64,000 nucleotides of DNA from Phycisphaerales bacterium (GCA_017642965.1 JAEPOJ010000012.1:23461-87460); one strand, 5' to 3'; positions 54,104 through 63,625 are shown, numbered from the stretch's first letter. Numbers and translations are program-made. The notes: generated from the sequence alone by a model not told the origin.

Positions 54104-54652
54104 TCAAGCAGTTCTGTGTCTGTGCTTGCTGCGTTTCTTCGGTATTTTGTTAACGGCGTATAGATCACCAACTTGCTTGACAAACTTCTGACGCTTCTTC
54201 TGCTCATGATCAACGAGGATGTTCTCGGCGTCCTCACCGAGCGAGGTGAGCAGCCGATAGAAATACGGGGCAGAGCCGAGCCAGCGACGCCAGCGGCTGC
54301 GCATGTACCAGAAGCTGATTGGTGCGAAAATGGTGGCTGGGATGATGAACCGGAGGTCGGGGTTGGTGATTGCCATGATGATGAGCCCAATCCCGATAAA
54401 CAGCATCACGATGCCCATCACGAACTGGCCACCGGCGCTCAGCATCTGGCGACGAATGAGTGATCGACGGTCAGCAACGCTCGATACTTTGGCTTCCGGG
54501 TCGTTGCCCAGCACCCAGACCGAGTCCGGATCGTTTGGGTCTAACTCAGGTTCTGCTTCATCTTCCTCGGGGCGCGACAAAGCCTGCTCGACCCAGGACG
54601 GGTCTATATTTGGGAGCAGCTCCTGTCTCTTCGCGTCGCTCTTGGACATCAT
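54104..54652 (-). CDS. Small membrane protein of the WLxSxPYxYRLLTxLGEDA family, copy 1
   Basis: The 182-residue protein has an acidic N-terminal half (PEEDEAEPELDPNDPDSVWV), two hydrophobic segments (FVMGIVMLFIGIGLIIMAIT and FIIPATIFAPISFWYM) and a conserved C-terminal block WLGSAPYFYRLLTSLGEDAE. The tail is very basic (KKRSKHRHRTA). The start is ATG 54652 (or the next codon, ATG 54649), after a GGGGGA box like that of its neighbour. It is a tandem paralogue of the gene at 54825. No domain with known function is recognised. Confidence 0.72.
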   Translation of the reverse strand: MMSKSDAKRQELLPNIDPSWVEQALSRPEEDEAEPELDPNDPDSVWVLGNDPEAKVSSVADRRSLIRRQMLSAGGQFVMGIVMLFIGIGLIIMAITNPDLRFIIPATIFAPISFWYMRSRWRRWLGSAPYFYRLLTSLGEDAENILVDHEQKKRQKFVKQVGDLYAVNKIPKKRSKHRHRTA

Positions 54653-54824
54653 TCCCCCGTACCGACAGTCCGCATGATGTGTCTCGCATGAGCAGCTCGT
54701 CACAATTTCGTTCACTCTCACGAAGACAGGCTGCGCAAACGTATGGAGTTCTTTGGTTCAGGCTGTGAGTTCACCTCGCTCACACTGAGAATCACGTGCG
54801 AGCGGAGACGTTATTTCATAGGAC

Positions 54825-55439
54825 TTATGTGTTTGATGTCGATTTCTTCCACAGCAGCCGGTACTCGAGCAGGTTTCTGGCGTCTTCACCGAGTGTCGTA
54901 AGCAGTCTGTAGTAGTAGGGCGACGAGTCGAGCCAGCAGAACCAACGCCAGACGCAGATCGGCAGCAGCATGGGTGTGGCGACGCCGCCGATGAGCAGCA
55001 GGTGTGGTGAGTCGGTGCTCAGGGCCAGCGCGAGCGTACCCGCAAGGATGCCGATCGTGAGGAGCACATAGATGATCTGGGCACCGGGGCTCGCGAGGCG
55101 TCCAATCGGCGTGGACCGCTGAACGCGGAGGCGACGTATCCGCGGGACATGGGTGTCTTGGCTCTCGAACTCGGAATACTCAGCGGTGTCCTGATCAAGA
55201 TCAACAAACTCCGGGATCTCGGCCCCGTCCAAGATGGCGCGGGCCGCCTGAGCCGCCTGCGATTCCTGATAGGCACGCTGCCCGTCGATGATGGATCGAA
55301 GCGACCGCCGGTCGTACGTCTCGAACAACGACTCCCCGCGCTCAGCCTGCCGGGCGTGCGGGGCTCCGAGCGAGTGGTCTGGCTGGAATGACCGCGTGTC
55401 CTCGTTGGCGTCCATGTGCTCTGGATCGTGTTCGAACAT
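54825..55439 (-). CDS. Small membrane protein of the WLxSxPYxYRLLTxLGEDA family, copy 2
   Basis: The 204-residue protein has a polar N-terminal region (RSIIDGQRAYQESQAAQAAR), two hydrophobic segments (QIIYVLLTIGILAGTLALAL and LLLIGGVATPMLLPICVWRW) and the block WLDSSPYYYRLLTTLGEDAR, shared with the paralogue at 54104. The block follows the second membrane segment in both, so it is probably cytoplasmic. ATG 55439 follows a GGGGGATGT box. The function is unknown. The two copies are separated by about 170 nt. Confidence 0.72.
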   Translation of the reverse strand: MFEHDPEHMDANEDTRSFQPDHSLGAPHARQAERGESLFETYDRRSLRSIIDGQRAYQESQAAQAARAILDGAEIPEFVDLDQDTAEYSEFESQDTHVPRIRRLRVQRSTPIGRLASPGAQIIYVLLTIGILAGTLALALSTDSPHLLLIGGVATPMLLPICVWRWFCWLDSSPYYYRLLTTLGEDARNLLEYRLLWKKSTSNT

Positions 55440-55660
55440 ACATCCCCCGGTCTTGCTAGGCGGTCTGGGATCCGTAGATCCGTATAGAGAATACGAAAAC
55501 TTGTCGGCTTAGATCCGTTCGAGATGCAATTTTCGCCCCTGATCTGCGTCATTACAGGTGTATGAAGGCTTTGAATCTGTCTGATAATCCCGCTGGAGAC
55601 CCGCCAGAGGGCGTCTAGAATCAGCAAACCGATACGGTACTTCACTCAGGAGACAGCAGC

Positions 55661-56770
55661 ATGCTCAATATTCGTTTACTCAGCACAGCGATGTGTGCCG
55701 CCATGGCGTGCGGCCTCGCCTCCGCACAGGATACCCCAACGCAGCCGGAGCAGCCCGCATTCGATCCGCCGGCGCAGTACGCACCGGATTGGTCCGATGA
55801 GGGGATCGCTGAGGCGGTTGATATGCTCAGCGGTACTTGGCGCACGACCGGAGAGGTCGGCGGCAGCGTCCTCGCCATGACCGTCGTCCCGGCACCCATT
55901 GAGGGCATGAGCGATACCATGTACGTCGAGAGTGTTCGCGCAGAGACCCCGTGGGATCCGTTCCGCCGAGCGATCTTCCAGCTCTACCGCTACAAGGGTG
56001 AGCTCCGCCTCAGGACCTACGAACTCGCGGTCGGCTCCACGACCGAGGGGCTCTTCGATGGCATCTGGGCCGCAACAGAATACTTCCCGAGCATCTCGCG
56101 CGATGATCTGATCGCGACGCTCGATGTTGATATCGAGATGACGAACAACGGCTTCGCGGGCTCGACGCCCTACCCCTACCCTACGGGCGTCGCCGGTGCA
56201 GTCGAGATGACCAGCAGCATCACGCTCGATGGCGATACGATGCGGGTTGCCGATCGCGGCTACGGCCCCGATGGGAGCGTGGTCTGGGGAGCTGAATCGG
56301 ACAGCGCTGTTGAATACGAGCGAGGTGAGCCCATCGCTCAGGTCGACCGTCGCCCCGACGGCATGATCATTGTTGACTACGGCCCGCAGGGCGACACCGT
56401 GCCGCAGGACGGTGACGAACTGCACGTTCATTACGACGGCTACCTCACCGACGGCACCCGTTTCGACTCGAGCTACACCCGCGATCTCCCGTTTGTCTTC
56501 CAGTACCCGCCGGGCACCCGTGCGATCACCGGCTGGGGCATCGGCATGGAAGGGTTCAGCAGCGGCAGTCACCGCAAGCTGATCATCCCCGGCTACCTGG
56601 GCTACGGTGAGCGTGGCAACCCCCGCGCGAGCATCCCCGGCAACGCGACCCTGGTCTTCAACGTCTGGATGGCGCACATCGAGCCCGCACAGGCCTCCGA
56701 CGCCCAGACCCATACCCACGAGGACGGCACCGTCCATCCCGGCTCGGCACACGATCACGGACACGACTGA
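55661..56770 (+). CDS. Exported CpeT/CpcT-like domain fused to FKBP peptidyl-prolyl isomerase
   Basis: The 369-residue exported protein has the signal peptide MLNIRLLSTAMCAAMACGLA. Residues about 45-220 (LSGTWRTTGEVGG, TMYVESVRAETPWDPFRRAI and FQLYRYKGELRLRTYEL) resemble the CpeT/CpcT domain known from phycobiliprotein lyases. The C-terminal FKBP domain (about 240-345) shows HVHYDGYLTDGTRFDSSY, GWGIGMEGFSSGSHRKLIIP and YGERG. A His-rich tail (HTHEDGTVHPGSAHDHGHD) could bind metal. CAGGAGA before ATG 55661 is a good ribosome-binding site. It probably acts as a periplasmic folding catalyst; the CpeT part likely binds something other than bilin. Confidence 0.83.
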   Translation: MLNIRLLSTAMCAAMACGLASAQDTPTQPEQPAFDPPAQYAPDWSDEGIAEAVDMLSGTWRTTGEVGGSVLAMTVVPAPIEGMSDTMYVESVRAETPWDPFRRAIFQLYRYKGELRLRTYELAVGSTTEGLFDGIWAATEYFPSISRDDLIATLDVDIEMTNNGFAGSTPYPYPTGVAGAVEMTSSITLDGDTMRVADRGYGPDGSVVWGAESDSAVEYERGEPIAQVDRRPDGMIIVDYGPQGDTVPQDGDELHVHYDGYLTDGTRFDSSYTRDLPFVFQYPPGTRAITGWGIGMEGFSSGSHRKLIIPGYLGYGERGNPRASIPGNATLVFNVWMAHIEPAQASDAQTHTHEDGTVHPGSAHDHGHD

Positions 56771-56803
56771 TCAACTCGGCTGACGATCATTTGAAAGACA
56801 CGG

Positions 56804-56830
56804 CGGGCTGCACTTGGTGCAGCCCGTTTT
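56804..56830 (+). terminator. Terminator of the FKBP gene
   Basis: CGGGCTGCA (56804-56812) pairs with TGCAGCCCG (56818-56826) over CTTGG, then TTTT. It ends 32 nt before the next start. Confidence 0.85.
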
Positions 56831-56861
56831 CTATGATTCTGCTGAAGGAGTCGAAAAGCGT

Positions 56862-57788
56862 ATGAGCACGGGTGATTACTACCAGATGCTGGGTGTGAGC
56901 AAGGACGCGGACGCGGAAGCCATCAAGAAGGCCTTCCGCGCGAAGGCACGCCAGTTGCACCCGGACGTGTCCAAGGATCCGGACGCCGGCAAGAAGTTCT
57001 CCGCACTCAACGAGGCGTACGAAGTTCTCTCTGATTCCGACAAGCGAGCGAAGTACGACCGCCTCGGTCACGATCGCTTCGTTTCCGGCATGTCCGATCA
57101 GCACGTGCGAGCCCAGGATGTGGACTTCGGGGACCTGGGGTCCATCATCGATGCCATGTTCGGTGGCGCGGGCCGCGGGGGCATGGGCGGTGGTTTCGGT
57201 GGATTCGGCGGCCCCGGCGGTGTGCGCCCAGGTCCCCGCAGGGCACCGGTCAAGGGCAAGGACATCCAACTCGGGCTGCGAGTCTCGTTGCACGATGTGC
57301 ATGTGGGCGCGACAAAGTCCATTAGCGTGCCAAGGGGGGATCGGTTCCAAAGCATCGAGGTCACCGTGCCGAAGGGGGTCAGGGACGACTCGAAGCTCCG
57401 CCTCCAAGGGCAGGGACTGCCCAGCCCGATGCAGGGCGGGCCAAGCGGTGATCTCTTCGTTCGGCTGCGGATCGACGAAGACGGGCGTTTCAAGCGGATC
57501 GACCAGGGGCTGGATCTGATCACCGATCTCCCGCTGAGTATCGCGGAAGCGACGCTTGGCGCGAAGGTTGACGTGCGGACAATTGATGGCAAGGTCGTGA
57601 TGCTGTCCGTACCAGAAGGCACTGCCTCAGATTCGAGGTTTCGTATCGGCGGGCACGGGCTTCAGGGTAAGGGCGGCCAGCGAGGGGACTTGTACGCCAA
57701 GGTCAGGATCATCCCTCCGTCGGGGGCGGATGTCTCGGACGCGCTGCGGGATGCTCTGAAGGAAGTCCCACGACTTGAGCGAACCTGA
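56862..57788 (+). CDS. DnaJ-family co-chaperone (CbpA-like, no zinc finger)
   Basis: The 308-residue protein has an N-terminal J domain with the HPD motif in ARQLHPDVSKDPDAG near residues 31-35, a Gly-rich linker (RGGMGGGFGGFGGPGG) and two C-terminal substrate-binding beta domains (GKDIQLGLRVSLHDVHVGAT and SIAEATLGAKVDVRTIDG). The cysteine-rich zinc-finger repeats of true DnaJ are absent, so it is a CbpA type that stimulates Hsp70. ATG 56862 follows AAGGAG at 12 nt, slightly long spacing; an upstream ATG at 56814 falls in the terminator. No dnaK or grpE is adjacent. Confidence 0.9.
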   Translation: MSTGDYYQMLGVSKDADAEAIKKAFRAKARQLHPDVSKDPDAGKKFSALNEAYEVLSDSDKRAKYDRLGHDRFVSGMSDQHVRAQDVDFGDLGSIIDAMFGGAGRGGMGGGFGGFGGPGGVRPGPRRAPVKGKDIQLGLRVSLHDVHVGATKSISVPRGDRFQSIEVTVPKGVRDDSKLRLQGQGLPSPMQGGPSGDLFVRLRIDEDGRFKRIDQGLDLITDLPLSIAEATLGAKVDVRTIDGKVVMLSVPEGTASDSRFRIGGHGLQGKGGQRGDLYAKVRIIPPSGADVSDALRDALKEVPRLERT

Positions 57789-57846
57789 CGGTCTTCGCAG
57801 ATTGTACTTGGTACACTCAGTCAGGCCGGTCTCGGCGGGGGGTTGA

Positions 57847-59319
57847 TTGCTCAAGCAACGCCACAACTTGTTCGTCACCCTTTTCGCGATGCTCGACGTC
57901 GGCGCTGTTTGTGCGGCTTCGTTCGGTGCCTGGGCGTTGCGGGTGCAACGGTTCGGTCAGCCCTGGCCCGGGGAGTGGGAGTCCTATTTCAAAGACTCGC
58001 TCGTGCTGTTCGCGGTACCGATCGTGATCTTCAACATGGTACTCTTCCGTCTGTATAAGCCGCGCCGCGATCGGGCGCTCCTGGGTGAAGCCGGTCAGGT
58101 CATGAAGGTCGCGTTCATGTCCTCGATGCTCATCATCGTGGCGCTCTGGGCGGTCGGATCGAGCCAACTCGGTCTGAGCGGGCCGATCCCGGAATCGCAG
58201 CGAACCCTTGGGTGGCGACTGGCGACAGACCCATTCAGGTTCCAGATCACGATTTTTACGGCATTGCTGCCGCTCCTCGTTGGTGGTCAGCGAGTCATCG
58301 TCCGGCTCGCGCTGCGTTTCATGCGTCGGCGCGGCTGGAACATGCGTCACGTCGCGATCGTGGGCGTCGGACGACTCGGTCAGATCACCGCCCGCACGCT
58401 CGCGCGAAACTCCTGGACCGGGATCCGGGTCGCGTATTTCATCTCGCACCACGATCAGACCGCACGCGGGTCGTGCATGCAGCTGCCGGTGCACGGCGGG
58501 TTGCGGGACCTGGAACGCACACTGGAGGAGAACCGGATCGATGCGGTTTACCTGGCGGTCCCCAGCGCGATGTCAGCACAGTTGCCGCAGATCCTCAAAC
58601 GTCTAGAGCGGTTCGCGGTCGATGTCCGCATCGTGCCCGATGTGCATCCGAGATACCTCCCGCAGAACATGACCGTCTCGGAGCTGGAGGGCATGCCGAT
58701 CCTGAGCTACCGCGAGAGCCCGATGGCCGGGGTCGGTGGCGTGCTCAAGCGGACACTCGATCTTTTCGGCGCGGTGCTCGGCGTGCTCGTGTTCTCACCG
58801 CTGATGCTTGTGATCGGTCTGCTGATCCGATTAGAAAGCCCCGGCCCGGTGCTCTTTAAGCAGCAGCGTGTGAGTCTCGGTGGCGATGTGTTCTGGATCT
58901 GGAAGTTCAGAACCATGCGCCAAGACGGCACGGACAGTGACGATTGCGATCAGGGATGGACGACACGCGATGATCCGAGGATCACACGGATCGGACGCTG
59001 GCTGCGAAAGACAAGCCTCGATGAGCTCCCGCAGTTGTTCAACGTCATCCGCGGGGACATGGCTCTCGTTGGCCCCCGCCCGGAACGCCCCGAACTGATC
59101 GATCGGTTCCGGGAGGACTGGCGTGGATACATGCTCAGGCAGCAGGTCAAGGCGGGTATGACGGGTTGGGCGCAGGTGAATGGGCTTCGAGGAGATACCA
59201 GCCTGCGCAAGCGTCTGCAGTACGATCTGTTTTACATCCGCAACTGGTCGCTGTGGTTTGATCTGCGGATTCTGTTTATGACCCTGGTTCGGGGCTTCGT
59301 GCACCCGAACGCAATATGA
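57847..59319 (+). CDS. Polyprenyl glycosylphosphotransferase (undecaprenyl-phosphate sugar transferase)
   Basis: The 490-residue membrane enzyme is predicted to transfer a sugar-1-phosphate to undecaprenyl phosphate, the first step in exopolysaccharide or capsule assembly. The N-terminal half has four or five membrane segments (LFAMLDVGAVCAASFGAWAL, LVLFAVPIVIFNMVLFRLY and others) and a Rossmann-like region (HVAIVGVGRLGQITARTLAR). The catalytic domain starts RTLDLFGAVLGVLVF and contains GPVLFKQQRV, WKFRTM, RKTSLDELPQLFNV and GPRPERPELID. Start TTG 57847 follows GGGGGG; no ATG suits. Nearby genes give no further polysaccharide context. Confidence 0.9.
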   Translation: MLKQRHNLFVTLFAMLDVGAVCAASFGAWALRVQRFGQPWPGEWESYFKDSLVLFAVPIVIFNMVLFRLYKPRRDRALLGEAGQVMKVAFMSSMLIIVALWAVGSSQLGLSGPIPESQRTLGWRLATDPFRFQITIFTALLPLLVGGQRVIVRLALRFMRRRGWNMRHVAIVGVGRLGQITARTLARNSWTGIRVAYFISHHDQTARGSCMQLPVHGGLRDLERTLEENRIDAVYLAVPSAMSAQLPQILKRLERFAVDVRIVPDVHPRYLPQNMTVSELEGMPILSYRESPMAGVGGVLKRTLDLFGAVLGVLVFSPLMLVIGLLIRLESPGPVLFKQQRVSLGGDVFWIWKFRTMRQDGTDSDDCDQGWTTRDDPRITRIGRWLRKTSLDELPQLFNVIRGDMALVGPRPERPELIDRFREDWRGYMLRQQVKAGMTGWAQVNGLRGDTSLRKRLQYDLFYIRNWSLWFDLRILFMTLVRGFVHPNAI

Positions 59320-59697
59320 ACAAATTTGCAGATGAGCTGATGAAGGCATGCCGCAATTTGCACCATTTTGTGCCGTAGAAGCCCGCTGAGGGTTGCGAAG
59401 TGGGCGCAAAAGTCGTATAAAGGAGCCCTTGGTCTCGCGTTCGTGGTGTGCGAACGCTCTGGCCGTGCCTAAATCGGGGTGTGCCACGTGCTGGCACGCA
59501 GGAAGATTCAAAGGTCTGGGGACACGCTGGAACCCTTGCATGGAGTCATGCGAACAGAACCCAGGACCACCATTGCATCACACGCCCCTCGCGGGGAGCA
59601 ATGGTGACCGCATTGAACACAAGTCTGTGCCTGTGAACGCTGTCTCGCTCGGATAGCGATGTAGAGTTCTCAGGCACGCTGACGGATGGAGGTCGTC
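59320..59697. other. Leader/intergenic region upstream of the pilin cluster
   Basis: No gene is seen in these 378 bases. Hairpins are present: GCGTTCG/CGAACGC (59437-59443/59451-59457), GTGCC/GGCAC (59481-59485/59493-59497) and CCCC/GGGG over TCGC near 59585-59596. GTATAAA at about 59415 could be a -10 box. A promoter and long structured leader for the first pilin gene are likely. Confidence 0.45.
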
Positions 59698-60792
59698 GTG
59701 GAAAGACGAAACAAGGCATTTACACTGATTGAGCTGCTGGTGGTGATCGCGATCATCGCGCTGCTCATCGGGATTCTGCTCCCGGCACTGGGCCAGGCGC
59801 GGCGTTCCGCGAACAACGTGAAGTCCCAGGCGAACCTTCGTTCGCTGAACACCGGTGCAGCGAACTACGCGTCCGACAACTCGGACCGGATCTTCAGCTA
59901 CACCTGGCGTGCGGGCGAGACCTACTACCTGCCCGATGGACGCCCGAAGAAGGCGAACACGGACCAGGATGCGGCCGCGTACCAGAACCAGGAAATCCTG
60001 CAGCGCGTGACCGGTCGCGTGTCTGGTATCCACAAGATCCAGAACTACTCGGCACGTCTGCCGCACCGGCGCTACTCGCACCTCGTGCTCCTGGACTTCC
60101 TCACCGACGTCCAGCCCGAGCCAATCGCGGCCAGCCCGTTCGACCGCAACCTGATCACCTGGCAGGAAAACCCGCTTGAATACGAATCGGGATCGGGTGT
60201 TCCCTACGCCGACGGTATCCCCGGCCCCGGCTATGACCAGGACACCAACTGGCCGACCCGTCCGGTGCTTCAGCGCTGGCCGTTCGCTTCGACCTACCAG
60301 ATGGTCCCCGCCGCGTGGAACACTGACGGCATCGCGGGTGCACTGACGTACAACCCGGTTGATACCTCACCGCACCTCTTCACCGGCTCGAACGCCGTGC
60401 CGCTTGGCCGCCGGAAGTTCACGCAGGTGGCACATCCCGCCGGCAAGGTGATGATGTTCGAAGAGTTCGACCGCTTCCAGAACTCCGCGGGTCTCTACTT
60501 CGCGTACCCGGAGTCGAAGTGTAACCTGGCCTTCTTCGACGGCTCGGTCCGCAACCTGCAGACCGCGGACGCCAACCCGGGCTGGAACCCATCTCAGCCA
60601 GATCAGAACTGGCTGCAGACCTACGTCCCGCTGGACACCTTCCCGCTCCCCAAGGACGGCCTGGGTGACGGCACCGAGTACTGCCAGCGTTACCGCTGGA
60701 CCCGCTTCGGCCTCCAGGGCATCGACTTTGGCGGCGAAGACATCGGTCGTGCTCAGTACGGTCTGGATCAGGATGTCGATTGCACCCAGTAA
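59698..60792 (+). CDS. Prepilin-type (type IV pilin/pseudopilin) protein, copy 1
   Basis: The 364-residue protein starts with a short basic leader and the class III signal [20 protein letters not shown], with Glu at +5 after the Phe, so a prepilin peptidase would process it. The body includes [17 protein letters not shown] and late [10 protein letters not shown], typical of the large planctomycete pilin-like family. GTG 59698 is chosen over ATG 59686, because that ATG lies within its GGAGG ribosome-binding site (59688-59692); copy 3 has the same arrangement. These proteins are exported and assembled or displayed at the surface, but their role is not established. Confidence 0.88.
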   Translation: MERRNKAFTLIELLVVIAIIALLIGILLPALGQARRSANNVKSQANLRSLNTGAANYASDNSDRIFSYTWRAGETYYLPDGRPKKANTDQDAAAYQNQEILQRVTGRVSGIHKIQNYSARLPHRRYSHLVLLDFLTDVQPEPIAASPFDRNLITWQENPLEYESGSGVPYADGIPGPGYDQDTNWPTRPVLQRWPFASTYQMVPAAWNTDGIAGALTYNPVDTSPHLFTGSNAVPLGRRKFTQVAHPAGKVMMFEEFDRFQNSAGLYFAYPESKCNLAFFDGSVRNLQTADANPGWNPSQPDQNWLQTYVPLDTFPLPKDGLGDGTEYCQRYRWTRFGLQGIDFGGEDIGRAQYGLDQDVDCTQ

Positions 60793-60825
60793 TCGCGGCT
60801 GACTGATTCCCGATTGACGATTTCG

Positions 60826-60855
60826 AAAGAGCCCCGCATTCGTGCGGGGCTCTTT
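60826..60855 (+). terminator. Terminator of pilin copy 1
   Basis: AAAGAGCCCCGCA (60826-60838) pairs with TGCGGGGCTCTTT (60843-60855) over a TTCG tetraloop, a 13-bp stem ending in Ts. Confidence 0.92.
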
Positions 60856-60957
60856 GTTTGCGCACCCGATTGTGCGAGCTGCAGAAACAGGTTACGATGG
60901 AGATTGGCAGGCACGAATACCGGCGTGACACGTCGATGCCTCGCGGAAAGGCAAGCC

Positions 60958-62058
60958 ATGAAGAACCAACGCGCATTCACACTCATCGAGTTGCTCGTCG
61001 TTATCGCGATCATCGCGCTGCTCATCGGGATCCTGCTGCCCGCACTGGGCCAGGCGCGGCGTTCCGCGAACAACGTGAAGTCTCAGGCCAACCTTCGTTC
61101 GCTGAACACCGGCGCCGCGAACTACGCCTCCGACAATGCGGACCGGATCTTCAGCTACACATGGCGCGCCGGTGAGACGTACTACCTGCCCGACGGGCGA
61201 AAAAAACAAGCCAACAATGACCAGGTCGCCGCAGCGTATCAGAATCAGGAGATCCTGATGCGTGTGACCGGGCGTCTCAGCGGACAGTTCAAAATCCGCA
61301 ACTTCTCTTCACGCCTCCCGCACCGTCGCTACTCGCACCTCGTGCTCCTGGACTTCCTCACCGATGTTCAGCCCGAGCCGATCGCGGCCAGCCCGTTCGA
61401 TCGCAACCTGATCAACTGGCAGGAGAACCCGCTCGAGTACGGGGCGGGCTCCGGTGTGCCATACGCTGACGGTATCCCCGAGGGCTATGAGGATGATTCG
61501 GTGTGGGCCGATCTCCCGGTCGTGCAGCGCTGGCCGTTCGCTTCGACCTACCAGATGGTGCCCGCGGCGTGGAACTCGGATGGCATCGCAGGGGCTTCGA
61601 CGTACATCCCGCATTCGCAGTCGCCACACACCTTCACGACTTCCTCGGCGGGTTACAGCCCACCGCTGGGTCGCCGCAAGTTCACCCAGGTCGCACACCC
61701 GGCCGGCAAGGTGATGATGTTCGAAGAGTTCGACCGCTTCCAGAATCCGGCGGGTCTGTACTTTGCCTACCCGGAGTCGAAGTGCAACCTGGCGTTCTTT
61801 GATGGCTCGGTCCGCAACCTGCAGAGTGGTGACGCGAACCCGGGGTGGAACCCCGACGAGCCGGATTCGGAAGTGTGGGCACAGACTTACGTCCCGCTCG
61901 ATACCTTCCCGCTGCCGAAGGACGGGCTCAACGATGGCACGCGATACTGTCAACGGTATCGGTGGACCCGATTCGGCCTTCAGGGCATCGACTACGGCGG
62001 TGAGGACATCGGGCGAGCACAGTTCAATCTGACACAGGATCCCGACTGCACCCAATAA
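60958..62058 (+). CDS. Prepilin-type protein, copy 2
   Basis: The 366-residue paralogue of the preceding gene starts [18 protein letters not shown]. Copies 1 and 2 share long identical blocks, for example [40 protein letters not shown] and [20 protein letters not shown]. They differ mainly in the middle ([16 protein letters not shown] against the copy 1 segment) and at the end. Start ATG 60958 follows GGAAAGG. The frame is open from 60814 but the extra sequence overlaps the copy 1 terminator. It probably originated by tandem duplication. Confidence 0.9.
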   Translation: MKNQRAFTLIELLVVIAIIALLIGILLPALGQARRSANNVKSQANLRSLNTGAANYASDNADRIFSYTWRAGETYYLPDGRKKQANNDQVAAAYQNQEILMRVTGRLSGQFKIRNFSSRLPHRRYSHLVLLDFLTDVQPEPIAASPFDRNLINWQENPLEYGAGSGVPYADGIPEGYEDDSVWADLPVVQRWPFASTYQMVPAAWNSDGIAGASTYIPHSQSPHTFTTSSAGYSPPLGRRKFTQVAHPAGKVMMFEEFDRFQNPAGLYFAYPESKCNLAFFDGSVRNLQSGDANPGWNPDEPDSEVWAQTYVPLDTFPLPKDGLNDGTRYCQRYRWTRFGLQGIDYGGEDIGRAQFNLTQDPDCTQ

Positions 62059-62395
62059 GCCGTTTTCGTTTTCTGCAGATCGCGTTCCCACAATCAGGTG
62101 GGAGCGTTCGCTGATCGTTTACGGTTTCAGGCCTTCCTTGGAACCGCCCACACCAGCATGAGTATAGATACCCAGTCAGGCGTGCGTGTGCACACGCACC
62201 GACGCCTGACCGGACGGGATCGGGCCACGCAGGCGTAACGCTTCTGGCCGACGATCATTTCAGCGGGTGTGAGTGATACGCGCACGACGCGTGTCGAAAC
62301 AGGGGCTCCCCGCTTCATACATGAACGGAAATGCGTACGGATAAGCCCGCAACGGCTGTGGGCTGTTGGTGCGCACACAGCGAACGGAGGTTGTC
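62059..62395. other. Intergenic region between pilin copies 2 and 3
   Basis: No gene is seen. A long hairpin sits at 62175-62210: GTCAGGCGT pairs with ACGCCTGAC, and the loop contains GCGTGTG/CACACGC. A second hairpin at about 62083-62106 pairs CGTTCCCAC with GTGGGAGCG and has no T-run. I see no clean terminator for copy 2, so copies 2 and 3 may share readthrough. Confidence 0.45.
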
Positions 62396-63520
62396 GTGCA
62401 CACACCCACGAATCGTCACGCTCATCGCGGGTTCACGCTCATCGAGTTGCTTGTCGTGATCTCGATCATCGCGCTGCTCATTGGGATCCTGCTCCCCGCG
62501 ATCGGGCAGGCCCTGCTCTCTGCGAAGAACCTGCGCTCTCAGGCGAATCTGAGGCAGCTCAACACCGCTGCCGCGAACTACGCCTCGGACAACGCGGATC
62601 TCATCTTCAGCTACACCTGGCGTGGCGGTGAGGTGTACACGCTCCCATCTGGCCAACGCCGCACTCCCAGGGATGATCAGGAAGCCGCATCGGATCAGAA
62701 TCAGGAGATTCTCATGCGGGTGACTGGGCGTGTGAACGGAATCACGAAAATCCGCAACTACCGCGATCGCCTCCCGCACCGGCGCTACTCGCACCTTGTG
62801 CTTCTCGATTTTCTCACCGATATCCAGCCCGAGCCCATCGCCGCAAGCCCGCTGGATCGAAACCAGACCGAATGGCAGGAAAACCCGCTCGAGTACGGGC
62901 CCGGCTCCGGGATCCCGTACGCCGATGGGGCGGCCGAGCAGGGATACGACGACGACCCGAACTGGACCCAGCTCGCGGTGCAGCAGCGATGGCCGTTCGC
63001 GAGCTCATACCAGATGGTGCCGGCGGCATGGAACACGGACGGCGCTCCCGGGCAGCTGACCTACGCGCCGGTCGAGGACACGCCGCATCTCTTCGAGGCG
63101 GTCGGCTCGGGCAACCCAAATCAGGAGACACCGCTCGGCGGTCGCAAGCTGCTTCACGTCGCCCACCCCGCAGGCAAGGTGATGATGTTCGAAGAGTTCG
63201 ATCGCTTCACGAACCGCGCCGGGCTGTACTTCGCGTACCCGGAGGCACGCTGCAATCTGGCCTTCTTCGACGGCTCGGTCCGCAACGAGCAGACATCGGA
63301 CGCGAACGCGGGCTGGAACCCGGGCAACCCGACGGTGGACTGGCAGCAGCGGTATGTCCCGATCGACACATTCCCGCTTCCGAAGTCGGGTCTGGGTGAG
63401 ACAGCGACGTATTGTCAGCGCTACCGCTGGACCCGCTATGGGCTGCGCGGGATCGACTACGGCGGTCAGGACATCGGGCGCTCTCGCTTCGGGCTGTCCC
63501 AGACGCCGAACTGCAACTGA
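62396..63520 (+). CDS. Prepilin-type protein, copy 3
   Basis: The 374-residue third paralogue has the leader HTPTNRHAHRG and class III signal [18 protein letters not shown]. It is the most diverged (LLSAKNLRSQANLRQLNTAA), but retains YASDNADLIFSYTWRGGE, the [16 protein letters not shown] block and [10 protein letters not shown]. The start is GTG 62396, 5 nt after GGAGG, matching the GGAGG-N5-GTG arrangement of copy 1. It probably forms a surface or periplasmic fibre with the other copies, or each is a separate exported protein. Confidence 0.88.
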   Translation: MHTPTNRHAHRGFTLIELLVVISIIALLIGILLPAIGQALLSAKNLRSQANLRQLNTAAANYASDNADLIFSYTWRGGEVYTLPSGQRRTPRDDQEAASDQNQEILMRVTGRVNGITKIRNYRDRLPHRRYSHLVLLDFLTDIQPEPIAASPLDRNQTEWQENPLEYGPGSGIPYADGAAEQGYDDDPNWTQLAVQQRWPFASSYQMVPAAWNTDGAPGQLTYAPVEDTPHLFEAVGSGNPNQETPLGGRKLLHVAHPAGKVMMFEEFDRFTNRAGLYFAYPEARCNLAFFDGSVRNEQTSDANAGWNPGNPTVDWQQRYVPIDTFPLPKSGLGETATYCQRYRWTRYGLRGIDYGGQDIGRSRFGLSQTPNCN

Positions 63521-63564
63521 GCTTGCGCCCAATGGGCGCATTGAAAAACCGCCTTCATCCACGG

Positions 63565-63592
63565 GCCCTGTCTTCGGACGGGGCTTGTTTTT
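63565..63592 (+). terminator. Terminator of pilin copy 3
   Basis: GCCCTGTC (63565-63572) pairs with GACGGGGC (63577-63584) over a TTCG tetraloop (one G-T pair), followed by TTGTTTTTG. A larger outer pairing AACCGCC/GGCGGTT (63547-63553/63596-63602) encloses it and could also serve the opposite strand. Confidence 0.82.
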
Positions 63593-63625
63593 GAGGGCGG
63601 TTCTCGTGATTGAATAAGTCAGTGC

